Assembly (NCBI GenBank): GCA_025765595.1
Contig: JAIVFH010000027.1
Span: 279,225 to 343,224 of the forward strand
DNA: 64,000 nt
Direction: 5' to 3'
Origin: Obelidium mucronatum
Lineage: Eukaryota; Chytridiomycota; Chytridiomycetes; Chytridiales; Chytriomycetaceae
Shown here: one piece after another, positions 10,176-21,522 of the stretch
Layout of the letters: each line of letters begins with the position of its first letter
Position numbering within the stretch: the first letter of the stretch is position 1
The notes under the pieces: generated by a model
What the model saw: only the letters and a program-made list of their open reading frames with translations
What the model was told of the DNA's origin: nothing
Database searches by the model: none
Made by a program: the position numbers and the translations under genes

Positions 10176-13100
10176 ATGAGCAGCCTGCACCACACGCCGC
10201 AGCGCGAACGGCGGCTGCTGAAGACCAGCGTCAGCGACGGAAACATTCTCGGACTCGCGCACTCGCTCTCGGACGAGCGCGCGGCCGTGCCGCTGCCGCC
10301 GCTGCCGCAGCCGCTGGCGGGCAGTCGCGTCGCGCCGGCGAGACCCGCGGGGCTGGGAACGCTGGCGGGCGCCGACGCGTGCGGAACCACGGACGCGGAC
10401 GCGGACTCGGCGCCGGCCGTCGCGCGCGCGCCGCCGGGCGACACGGACCGGCGCCAGTCGCAGCCGCTCGCCGCCCGCAGTCCGCAGCCGGGCGGCGCCG
10501 GCCGCGCCAAGGCGCGCGCGCTGTCGCTCAGCCGCTCGCCGTCGGCGTCGTCGCCGCGGGGCGCCACGCCGCGCCGGCTGAACAGCGTGCGGGTTGGCGA
10601 CGCGGGCAGCAGATCGGCGTCACGTGTGGTAATCAACGAAGACACGATCGCCCTCGACGAAACGGCTCCGAAAGAGTACACGCCAGACGCAGTGCCCAAG
10701 AAGAGCAGTAAGCGCAGTGTGTTGATCGCCGTAACTTGTATTCTTCAACACCTTCTCTTTCTCTTTCTCTTTCTCTCTTTAAACAGACTTGGTCGTGCGC
10801 ACCCAACTGCCGGTCGACGCCGATGTAAAGCCACCCACCAGTGTCCAAGGCTCGATCGCTAATTTAATGGCTACCGCAAGCGTCGCGTCTGCGCTTCGTT
10901 GGACTGCGCCTTTCAGTCCCGCTAAATCGCCAACGTTGACGTTCAGCACAGAAAATGGACCGGCCAAAGATACAGTTCTTCTTTCCAGCTCTTCTAAAAA
11001 GCCGGAAATTTTAGATGCTGGTTTGTTGAAATTCTATTGTACTTTTTACGCGATTGACTAAGTTGAAATTCAACAAACAGAAGGAGAGGTTGTTGGTAAA
11101 CCCACAAGTGGTAAAACAAGTTTGACTTCAGCGGGAAACGAAAAATCCCCCACATTAATTGCAAAGCCTAGCGCAAGCCCTCGTGTTTCAACAAGCAAGA
11201 GTCCTCGAATCTCAATAAAAGACGGGTTGAAAGAAAACGTATCGTTCAAAGATACTCGCGTGGTCAGTCATCCGAAAGGATCTGCATCCACTAAGGAATC
11301 TTGCTCCGCTCCAAATCCAAACGACATTGTCGAAGAAGAAGACGTTCCTATTGATGAAACCCTTTTGAAAAAGTTTTCGAATGTTGATGGCGTCACGGCG
11401 AAAGCTCAGCCTGCAATACCCCGACCTGACCATGTGTTGAACGTATTACCTGATCGTATTTCGCACATTGAAAGTAACTTCAATCAAGTTGAAAAATCTT
11501 GTAATAGATTGAGCCAATATTCTCAATCATCATCAGTTAATGCGAACGGGTATTCTCGCGAAATTACGGAGACTTGGAGCTCTATTGTAAAGAAGATGAA
11601 GTTCTCGATCCTATCTGTGTTTTTAAATGGATGCCTTTTGTTCCTCTTGAATTCAGCTCGTGATGGTGTTGTTTTGTCAATTCAAGCCACTATAGTCAAC
11701 CAGTTTGGTGGGATAATTTTACTTGTAGTTCTGATGATTTGCAATGCAGCAACAATATGGAGCTTGAATGAAGCTGGATCGTGCCTATTTGGTTACCTAT
11801 TATCAAGCAAGAACGGATTCAGTTTTGCAGTTTGTGGATATATGCATGTCCCTCCTCTCGCCAAGATGCCCTTTGCTCAAAGCCTTTCTCTTACAAGCAA
11901 ATATCGAAAAATATTGTCGCGCACATCTTTTATTTGGATCATTGTGGAGTTTCTCAAGTTTCTGATACCAATCAGCGCCGTGTCTCTAGTCGCTGAAAAA
12001 TACGCATTTTACAATGATGTCAGCAATTGCGTGTACTTTGTTCAAGACTCGAAATTGAAACCCTTTGACCGGAAATGGCCGAATTTAGACACTGAGGGCG
12101 GTGTCGCTGAATATGTATTTGGATCTTCATTGGGAATTATGAGATCTGAAGTTCCTGGGGTGAACATGACAACTGCAATGTACCCACCGCAATTAATTTC
12201 TGCACTCAGTAATGGTGACGTTATTCAGGGTCTTGGATTTGCAGCCGACATATCCACTGTTTGCAAATGCGCTGTCGATGCATCGATTAAAGCAATGGTT
12301 TCAGCAGGTGTGCATGAGTCACATGCTTTAAATGTTTTACAAGAATATATGAGCTTGAAACGACAGCCAGGCCTCACCTTTGGGATTGTCTCCTCTAATG
12401 ACAGCCTCGTCATCTCGAACGTATTTAGCGGATACAGCTTGTGTGGAGGCAACATTATCACAAAAACCATGCCTCTTGTATGCTCCACGACAATCAACAA
12501 CCATCGGACAATGATGCTTGAGATAATGTTCATGACTGATGGGACATCGGCATCAATAGCACCACATACTGTAACTCCATTATATTCTGTTGGAAAAGCG
12601 GATATTCCAACGTGGTTGTTCTTTGCAATGAATTCGATTCTGAATGGGCCCGTCAGCTCGTATCTTACGCCACCAACAGTTCCAGGAAGTTTATCACCAC
12701 TGCTCTGGTGGACGACACCCAATTTGATTGGAATCGACCGTGCGATACTGGAATCTGGAATGGAAACAATGTATGCCATTCTCTTCAAAGCGGGTATTCA
12801 ACGAACTTATTCGGCCAAAGGAACTCAATGCCCCAGAAAGAATCTCATCACTTCATACCAGAGTACCGTGTCAATTATATCCTCAGGATACATGACACTT
12901 GTGATTTTATTAGTGATACAAATGGTGATTTCAATATGCTCGATTTTGGCTTTCAGTGTATGGCTGTTCTCGCCCACCCCCGTGGGACCAGCTGTCAGGG
13001 CAACGCAAGAGCCTATTTACTTGATAACGCTGCTTCAATCATCTAATAATGTTGGAATCGGGTTGAATGACTTGTGTAACGCTGAGAGTTACTCAATCTG

Positions 13101-13227
13101 GCAAAGACTTGACGTGCGGTGCAGGATTGGCGAGCATATTAGCACAATGGAAGACGAGATTGGAAAGATTGTTGTTGATAAGCCGAGTCTTGTTCGGCCG
13201 TTACAAAATGGGAAAAAGTATTTTTAG
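10176..13227 (+). CDS. Membrane family paralogue 2 (reference copy, 970 aa)
   Basis: Three exons: 10176-10707, 10787-11020 and 11081-13227; introns of 79 and 60 nt, both phase 1. It is the cleanest member of the four-copy family, with no frame break. The first ~160 codons are extremely GC-rich and encode a disordered Ala/Arg/Pro/Ser segment. Residues ~320-460 hold REITETWSSIVKKMKFS and hydrophobic segments at ILSVFLNGCLLFLL, GGIILLVVLMICNAATIW and FIWIIVEFLKFLIPISAV. A long loop (~400 residues) with paired Cys, N-glycosylation-type Asn and the motif SSYLTPPTVPGSL...LWWTTPNL follows, then a fourth segment (LVILLVIQMVISICSILAFSVW) and a conserved tail (GPAVRATQEPIYLITLL, DEIGKIVVDKPSLVRPL). I infer four or more membrane spans with a large extracytoplasmic loop. 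Function unknown. Confidence 0.85.
10708..10786 (+). other. Intron with long pyrimidine tract
   Basis: First intron of the gene at 10176. It runs from GTAAGC to AAACAG and carries an almost pure pyrimidine run of CTTT/TCTC repeats at about 10751-10780 directly before the acceptor, much longer than in neighbouring introns. Confidence 0.75.
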
Positions 13228-13330
13228 GGTTATTCTATCTGTCGTATATATTAATTTATCAGTTATAGATATTAATTAAAGGGGAATTTTTTTTTTAATT
13301 TGCTTTTAAAGAATTGTCAGTTCTCCAAAT

Positions 13331-15149
13331 ATGAAGGCATCTGAGAACAGCGTTGCCCAAGATGCCAGCCCTGATATGGACGAAGAGCTTGATCCCTTTA
13401 AAGACCCAGATCAGGGATTGCCAAGATCCAAGTCTATACGATCCACGGCTTCATCCGCAGGAAACAGTTCGACCGTACGGGAAATCACTGAAACTTGGGC
13501 CTTGATTGCCCAGAAAATGAAATCGAGTATACTGGCTCTGGTTCTCAACGGACTCTTGATTGTTTTTGTGCAAAACATTGAGCATGGAATGCTGGTTTCC
13601 ATTGAAGCTTCCCTCATTGCCAATTATGGAGGAGTTGTCCTAGAGCTAGTTCTTTTAATTTGCAATATCGTGACGATTTGGAGCTTGGAAGAGGCCTGCG
13701 TCCTGTATATTTGGTTACCTGCTATGCCAAAAGAAGGGATTCAGCCTCGCCGTCTGCGGGTATCTCCAAACCCCTTCTTTTGGAAAGCTAGCGTTTTCCC
13801 AAACTCTTTCGTTAACAAGCCCATCGAGAAAGATTTTGACTCGTATTTCGTTTATTTGGATCACGGTGGAATCCCTCAAACTGGCAACTCCCTTCAGCGC
13901 CATTGCTTTGAAATCAAAACAATACGCGAAATTCAATGATGTTACAGACTGTGCGTATTTTATACAAGATCCAGAAACGGGCCCAGTGGATCGGAACTGG
14001 CCAACCCTTGATACGGAGGGAGGGGTCGGGGAGTACGTGTTTGGGTCGTCACTGGGAATCCTGCGTTCAGAAGTTGGCGGATTGAATGTAACCACGGCTC
14101 AGTATCCGCCGACACTCATCTCTGGGTTGAATCACGGCGACACTATTGTCGGGCTAGGTTTCACTGTCGACATTTTGTCCACGTGCAAGTGTTCAGGCGG
14201 AGTCGATGTGGAATCATTCACGGACGCAGGGGTTGACGCAACCCAAGCGAATATTACCGTTCAAAACTTTCTCGCAATGAACCAAAAGATGGGACTCACT
14301 TTTTCCATGGTTCACGACAACAACACGATTACACTGTCGAATGTCTTTAGTGGTGTAAATCTCTGCGGTGGTGCCGGGGCCAACATGTTTTTGCCTTTAG
14401 TTTGCTCTACAGTCATGACAAATCACCAAGCAGCCGAACTTGAAATCGAATTCATGACTGACGGAACCACGGCTTCCATAGCGCCCAACATTGTCACTCT
14501 CGTTTCAACTCTCGGTACTGCAGACGTGAAGGACTGGCTCTCTTTTGGAATGAATGCGATCGTGAATGGGCCCACTTCGCATTATATTATGCCACCCACT
14601 GTTCCTGGAAGCTTGTATCCACTTTTGTGGTGGACGTCCCCGAACTTGATTGCCGTTGACAGAGCGTTGGTTGAAGCTGGGATGGAAACCATGTATGCTA
14701 TTCTGTTTAAAGGGGCGATTCAGAGAACGTATACGCCAGCGGCAACGCAATGTTCTAAAAAGAATACGCGTATTTCGCATCAGAGTAAAATTGGAATGCA
14801 AATGCAAGGGTTTTATATTACCTTGGCAATGTTGTCTATTCAGATGGCAATCTCGATTTGCTCTATTGGAGCTTTTATTGTCTGGTTTTTGTCGCCGAAT
14901 CCAATTGGACCGGCAGTACGAGCCACGCATGAAAGCATCTACTTGATGACGTTGTTGACTTCAAGCCCGCACTTGGGAGTTGGTATTAACGAGCTTTGCA
15001 ATGCTGAAACGTATGCGATTTGGCAAAGACTTGATGTGGTGTGTAGAATTGGGGAGAGTCTTGATACCTTGGAAGATGAGGTTGGCAAGATTATTGTTGA
15101 CAAGCCGTCTTTAGTTAGACCGATTCAAAATGGAAAGAAGTACTTTTGA
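13331..15149 (+). CDS. Membrane family paralogue 3, one frame break
   Basis: Third copy, starting at ATG 13331 only about 100 bp after the stop of copy 2. It lacks the long disordered N-terminus: REITETW is reached after ~55 residues. The same architecture follows: hydrophobic segments, DRNWPTLDTEGGVGEYVFG, a Cys-containing loop, MPPTVPGSLYPLLWWTSPNL, a final hydrophobic segment and PSLVRPIQNGKKYF. At 13695-13700 the frame shifts by one. Removing one C from GGCCTG restores EEAASC, in register with EAGSC of copies 2 and 4, and translation continues open to TGA 15147-15149. Either an insertion error or a recently inactivated gene; the rest shows no decay. Confidence 0.8.
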
Positions 15150-15303
15150 TATTTTATTCTCGTTACACGCATGCATGAGTCATTTTTTTTTTTTCAAACT
15201 TTTGTTTACTTAATTTTTGCCCGTCGACAGATGGTCGACAGAGTATAAAAAAATGGAGATCATAAAAAATATCTTATCGGATTCTTTTTTGTTTCTCGAA
15301 CCC

Positions 15304-15839
15304 ATGTGTAACTCAAGATTGGTTGCATTCCTCCTGCTGGTTATCAGCGCCTCTGCAACGCCAATTCCAACTGGCGGTGATGCCAATGTCGCTCTAATAC
15401 CAAGAGACGAAAACACTGTGGACCCATTAAGCGTCGCGTCTGTTGTTGCTGGTGTATCCGTTCCAGCAGCTGTGGGTGTCGTGGACAAATATCTTCCATG
15501 GCCCAGGCAGGGTGACCCATGTCTGAACAAATGCTTCACCGCGGCCCCTGACCTTAGCGTCACATCGAATTCATCAATTAGTGAAATTTGTGTAAGCCTT
15601 GCTTGGATTTATCATTTTATTATATTGACGTTGTTTCTTTTTCGGACAAGACAAATAAGGATTTGATCTCCAGTTGTCAGAAAAACTGTCCAACCAACCC
15701 CTTTCTTGCAACTTTGGTTCAGGCGTGTAATATGGCAATTAAGCAAGGTGCTTTTGGGGGGCCTTCAAGCGGTGGCGTTTATGGTTATACTCAAGAGAGT
15801 GTTGGCATTATTATGGCAGTCTTTATAAGTTTATTGTAA
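15304..15839 (+). CDS. Small secreted Cys-rich protein, probably GPI-anchored
   Basis: Two exons, 15304-15591 and 15660-15839, with a 68-nt intron (GTAAGC...AATAAG). The product (~155 aa) starts with a signal peptide (MCNSRLVAFLLLVISASA). A Cys cluster follows (DPCLNKCF..., SEICDLISSCQKNC, QACN) and a Gly/Ser stretch leads into a hydrophobic C-terminus (VGIIMAVFISLL), the usual arrangement for GPI attachment. The Cys spacing faintly recalls CFEM-type domains but does not match clearly. An upstream in-frame ATG at 15253 is possible, but would move the signal peptide away from the N-terminus, so 15304 is preferred. Confidence 0.65.
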
Positions 15840-16040
15840 ATGCATCATCTGACACACAGTTTTTATCGCGATTCGAGCATTTTTTTTTAAATACGTTGAG
15901 TTTTTCGACGCGTTTTCTTCCTCTGGATTTTCAGGAAATCTCACCACCCCTTCCATCATCTCTCATTCGCCGGACCTGTGATCCAGCTTTCGACTAGGAT
16001 TCCTTCTAATCCTTTCTCCCCCCCGTTCCTTCCAAATTGC

Positions 16041-19021
16041 ATGGACCCTCTGAAACCCAATATCGCCGTTTCGTTATTTGGAATCCAGGAAATCGACGCG
16101 AATATTCAAATTGCAGCAGAACGTCGAACACGGTCCTTGAGTATTCCAGTACAAAGAGGCCCACCACCACCACCGAACACGCCACCAGCAGCAACAGCCC
16201 CTCCTGCTATAGTAATTCCCATCATGTCAGAGCCCGAAAGCGAATCAGGACTCGTAAGCCATGTCAACACAGAAGCGATTGGCGATCACAGGATCGATGT
16301 GCCCCTTACGGCCGCCGCCCAACCAAATCATAATGAATCAGCAGACGAAAACCCTTTAAATCCGAGAGAAAGCATAGTCGTAATTGAGGCTACAGGTACA
16401 CTGGGCTTGTGAATATATGGAAAAGTCTGAAACTCATTAAATAATAATAATAATAATTAGACATACACATCACACCAAATAGTCCCGATGCAAACGAGCT
16501 ACAAGGGCTTAACATTAAACAAGACACTCTACTACCGTATAGCCCTGGCAAGAAAAATCATGCTGATTTGAAAGGAGTTATGAAAAAAAACACGCATGCT
16601 CAAGATGGCAGTTCTGTACCGGCTTCTTTATCGCCTTCTACTGAGAAACCAAAAAAGAGATCATCGGCTGAACTAAAGGCAGTTTTGAAAAGTGCTCTTG
16701 ACACAGGAAAGATATTCAATGATACAAACACCACCACCATCACAGCTGCGCCACCCTCCGCCACACAAAATCCAACGAGATCAGATACCTTGAAAAGGGG
16801 TATACTCCAAAAAGCAGCCATGGTGACGGCTTCTGATTCCACGCAGGTCCAAACGCGGCGGAATAAAGTTCAAGACTTGACAGAGGTTTTGCGAAAGGCA
16901 GTTGAATCCAAGAAGATATTTCAAGCTGCTTCAGATGATGAAGAGTTGGGTCCTGGAAGTGGAGGGGAAACGTCAGAATATTCAAAAAAGGGTAGAGTTT
17001 CCATCACAAGTCGCATTGAATTTTCACAACAACAAAGTAACGAACCCGAGAGTAAAGAGTACGATGGTGAGATGACTGTTTTTTGTTGTTGGAAAATCAA
17101 AAACGTTGACTCATGAAAAAAAATGCTTAAAATAGCCAATATGATCGAGTCAGTTTCAATATCTGAAGAAGATGAAGATGAAGATGTTCCGATAGATGAC
17201 AAATTTGCAAAGCGGTTGAAAGTTTCAAGGAGTGGGAAAACATCATTCAGTAGTGGCAGCACCAGGCCTAACTCAAGGGCTCCGAGCAACCTTCAGACAA
17301 TTCATGCCAGATCAAAGTCGCTAGCTTCCAATGGCTCTCTGTCTGGAGGATTAACTCGAGAGCTCACTGAAACCTGGAGCACAATCATGAAAAAATCGAA
17401 ATTCACTGTTCTTTCGGTTATACTGAATGGCTGTCTATTAGGCCTCCTTTATTCCGTTCGAGATGGGCTTGTTCTTAATATTCAAGCTAGTCTAGTCAAT
17501 CAATTCGGGGGAATTATTCTTCTCCTGGTATTGTTGATTTGTAATATAGTCACCATTTGGAGTTTAAACGATGCGGGATCATGTATATTTGGGTTCTTCT
17601 TGTCCCGAGGTCAAGGTTTCAGTTTTGCCGTGTGCGGGTATCTTCATGTGCCCCCGTTGGCAAAAATGCAATTTGCCCAAAGTTTGTCCTTGACAAGCAA
17701 ATATCGCAAAAATTTATCACGAGCCGCGTTTGTTTGGATTATAGTGGAAATGCTGAAAGTTTTAACGCCAATTGGCGCAATATCACTTACGGCCGAAAAG
17801 TATGCAACATTCAATGACGTCAGCGATTGTATCTATTTTGCACAAGACAAAAAGTTGAAACCGATTGACAGAAAATGGCCAAATTTAGACACCGAAAGTG
17901 GTGTTGCGGAATATGTGTTTGGGACATCTTTAGGAGTAATGAGATCTGAAGTTCCTGGAGTCAACATAACAACTGCAATGTACCCGCCCTCCCTTATCTC
18001 CGTTGTTAATAATGGAGACTTGATTCAGGGCCTTGGGTTTACTGTTGACATATCGTCAACGTGTAGCTGCGCCAGGAACCTTTCCGAAATTGGTTTGGTT
18101 GCAGCTGGAGTAGACCGGTCGCATGTGAACCAAGTAATACAGGAATACTTGAATATGAATAGAGCGCCTGGTATTACGTTTGGGGTTGTTGTACATAATG
18201 ATTCTATCGTGATATCAAATGTATTCAGCGGGTATGGGACAATATGTGGTGGTATTCGCAGTACACCATTGGTATGCTCCACAACACTGTGGAACCATCA
18301 AAAAGCATTGCTTGAAGTGACTTTTATGACGGATGGAACAACAGCGTCAATTGCTCCTGATAAAGTAAACTTAGTCGCTCACACTGGACCAGCAGACGTC
18401 AAAACATGGCTATCTTTTGCAATGAATTCACTCTTGGGTGGACCTGTGAGCTCTTATTTGACTCCACCGACTGTTCCAGGAAGTCTGGCGCCACTTTTAT
18501 GGTGGACAACTCCAAACTTGATAGCAATCGACCGCGCGATTGTAGAAGCCGGACTGGAAACAACATATGCTATATTATTTAAGGGAGCAATTCAGCGCGT
18601 GTATACAGCAGAAGGCACTCAATGTCCTCGGAAGAATATCATCGCTTCCTTTGAGAGCATGGTCACAATTCTGCCTTCTGGATACTCAACACTTGTTGTT
18701 CTTTTAGCAATTCAAATGATTGTGTCGTTTTTGTCCATGCTCACATTTGGAGTCTGGCTACTGGCACCGTTCCCCATTGGACCCGCAGTTCGTGCTACCC
18801 AAGAGCCTATATATTTAATCACGCTGCTTCAATCTTCATGTAACGTGGGAATAGGTCTTAACGACTTGTGTAATGCAGAAACATACGCAATATGGCAGAA
18901 GCTGGATGTCAGGTGTCGTATTGGCGAGAGTATTGCCACAATGGAGGAAGATGTGGGTAAGATTGTAATGGACAAACCATCGCTGGTTAGAAAGCTTAAA
19001 AACGGGAAAAAATATCGATAG
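16041..19021 (+). CDS. Membrane family paralogue 4 (948 aa)
   Basis: Three exons: 16041-16395, 16461-17066 and 17136-19021, with introns of 65 and 69 nt in phase 1, the same phases as the two introns of copy 2. The long N-terminal region is disordered (Pro, Ser, Lys-rich) and contains an acidic patch, SEEDEDEDVPIDD, echoed in copy 2 as EEEDVPIDE. Then come RELTETWSTIMKKSKF, the hydrophobic segments, DRKWPNLDTESGVAEYVFG, SSYLTPPTVPGSLAPLLWW and the tail PSLVRKLKNGKKYR. The frame is intact. Compared with copy 2, a short stretch around GTICGGIRSTPLVCS is shorter. Membrane-localised; no function assigned. Confidence 0.85.
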
Positions 19022-19304
19022 CGAAATATAAAACCATCTTGTTGACTCTGCTATAGATAATATAAATATTCAATCAAAATAATTCAACATTGCCACATAT
19101 CTCTGACTTAAGTCAAGTTTAACCAGAGGAAACGGGCCAGACTTACTTGGTTAATGAAGAGCGGAGTTTGTTGTTTGGGAGGGGGCACCCAACCCCTTGC
19201 TCAACCAACGGACAATGAATACTGGAGCGCAGCAATCCAGTGGAGAAATATCAGAAATTACCACCACACTGCTGAAGAAGGAGAGACATTGACCTTTTGG
19301 ACCA

Positions 19305-21203
19305 ATGCAGTCGGAGAATCAAGAAACTCGAATGACTGTTGTAGACAGCTCCACCAGAAATCCATTCCACGACCATTGCGACCACAGCCGCAGCAGTTAT
19401 TTAGAATCATTGTGCCCTAATGACGGAATAACCAGCCTGAGATCCCCTGCACCGTCATCGTCGGTCTCAAACTTACCATTTCGACGAGTACCAGCTTTTG
19501 AAAAGGAACCACCTGCCGTTATTCTGCCCTCGCCAACTCCCTCTTCCTCCATATCCAATAATCAGATTGACCGACAACCCAATTCATCATCAATTCAAAC
19601 CAAAAAGAAGAACGCTACAGTCCTTTCACCCAACCGCCCAAAGTGCCCTTCCCCATTAAGAAACGAGATATCATTGCCGTCAGAGCTGGCGACGCCTCAT
19701 CATTTTTCTGCACAACCGCAACTTCCGTTAAGGGTATCAAATGTTGTACTTGAACAAGAGCAAGGCGTTATTGAAGACGACGACGCTATTCCACTCATGT
19801 ACCTGACTCCAAAACGCGCTGGCTCGAAATCTTTTTCGAAAAAGAAGACTGTATCAACAATCAGTCGATCCGTCTGTGATTCAGTCACCGGCACATCTGA
19901 AACAGGAACAGCGTCATTTTTGATTCTCGAGGATAAACTCCGTGAACGAAGAAAGAAGGTGAAATGCTTGCTTTGGAGTCTTTGTGGTGTTGTGTTTGTG
20001 CTGTTGGGAGCTGTTGTTGGAACGATTTTGTTTTGGAAGCTTTTTTTGCCTGGGATGATGCAAAGTGTTTTCAGAGATGGAAATTTGACAAACTCGAATC
20101 AACCATTGTTTGGGGTAAAATTGGTGAATGTGTCTCAGTTTACGGAGGAGGGGTTAGTTTTGGGCTCTTTGGTAATTGTCAAGAGTGGATTCCATGTGCC
20201 TTTTGGGGCTTCAGCTTTGGTTTCCGAGGGATCTAAATGGCAGCTTCAAGCAGCTATGGGTATAATTTTCAACTTCTAGACGTATTTGATTATAATTTTA
20301 ATTTATTACGTTCTAGATTCCTCAACCTGGCATACGTTTATTGAAGTGTCACACTTTCCTTCCATCATAGAAATACAGCACGACGCAATCATGTTGAATG
20401 CTTCGGACGTTCAAATTTTTGTTACAAACTCGTCGCTTTTGACGGAACTGGTCCAGCTGACATCACAATACAGCGGTGTTCAAAGTACCTCTACAAGGGA
20501 CATTTTGGATGGAGTGAAATTGAGATTGAGTATAATGGCAGACGTTACAGTTGCCATCTTTCAAGTGGATGGACTTTTGCTGGAAAATTCATTCAGTCTG
20601 GGGGATATTGTGGGATACGCGCTTGCCACAACAGTTAGTCCTGAACCAAGTAGAAGCAGTAATCTATCGGCCACGGCGCTTCAACCACCGCCACTAATTT
20701 CGAGTATTACCACCGATAAAGTAGTGAAGATTGCAAGTGGGATGATCTCGACTGGTTTGAATCTGCATATTTCAAACTTGGATCCTTCAACGGAAGAGAA
20801 TTTGGGATCACCGATCCAGTTTCCTGCATTTCAGAACATAACTTTTTTGGGAGAGGTGGGAAGGAAGCAAGTGGCGCTCTTGCAAATAAGTGAGATGAGT
20901 ATGCTACTCGGAGAGCAGGTTGTGCATGTTCCTATCAGTGTTGCCAATGTTGGAGGGTCCAATGTTGGGGGACTTGTGGGGAAAGGCGCGAATTTAACGA
21001 GCTGGTTGACATCAAAACTTGGATCAACGGTATTTTCGAATGGGGAGATATCTCTGGTGAACTTTGATGTGGGGAGAATAGGAGGTGGTACAGTTCCACT
21101 TTGGTTAAAGCAAGCAATTTCAGGGGTCGGCATTGATATAGCGGCAGGCAGTAGTGGTGCATTTGCGGCGTTACTTGGTCAGGCACTTTTGGCGTTTTTG
21201 TAG
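19305..21203 (+). CDS. Type II membrane protein with large extracytoplasmic domain
   Basis: Two exons, 19305-20259 and 20317-21203, 57-nt intron. About 220 residues of Ser/Pro-rich cytoplasmic sequence precede one hydrophobic segment (LLWSLCGVVFVLLGAVVGTILFW). Beyond it lies a ~380-residue domain rich in beta-type alternation (VKLVNVSQFTEEGLVLGS, VDGLLLENSFSLGDIV, FQNITFLGEVGRKQVALLQI). The topology and the repeated pattern resemble fungal DUF3712 / LEA-like extracytoplasmic proteins, though the match is by eye only. A TGA 12 codons upstream in the same frame supports the start at 19305 rather than the ATG at 19215. Confidence 0.65.
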
Positions 21204-21522
21204 TCCTATTATTTGCATATTTTTGGAATTTTATATATTGTATTCATCATTTCTGTTCGATTTGTATATCTCAGGAAAGCGGGGAGAGGTCTTGGATTCA
21301 GAGTCCCAGTTGAGTCAATAAGTTGACTCTTCTGCCGCTTTCTGACAATGGCCACGACATCCCCGACCATCAGCAATTGAGTATCTTTAATTTGTTCTAT
21401 TATGGGTCTACAATCAGTTTCGTGAAACAATTTTCCGAATATTCGACTCATCCTTTTTTTCTGCCATCAATCAGCCTCCCAAATCGAAGGACATCACGGG
21501 ATCAGTCTGCATCTGCATCTGC
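21204..21522. other. Intergenic, ending in CATCTG repeats
   Basis: About 320 bp between two plus-strand genes. It ends in a short GCATCT run (21509-21522) directly before the phosphatase ATG. Nothing else recognised. Confidence 0.5.

Noticed and set aside
10172..10699. Long antisense ORF opposite the GC-rich start of the gene at 10176
   Set aside because: High GC removes stop codons from all frames; composition is Ala/Arg/Ser noise and the plus frame joins to a conserved protein.
15908..15913. ACGCGT (MCB-like) hexamer upstream of membrane family copy 4
   Set aside because: The hexamer also occurs by chance at several coding positions in the window; one copy is not evidence of cell-cycle control.
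19215..19304. Upstream ATG for the type II membrane protein
   Set aside because: The same frame meets TGA before the conserved ORF, so the start at 19305 is used.
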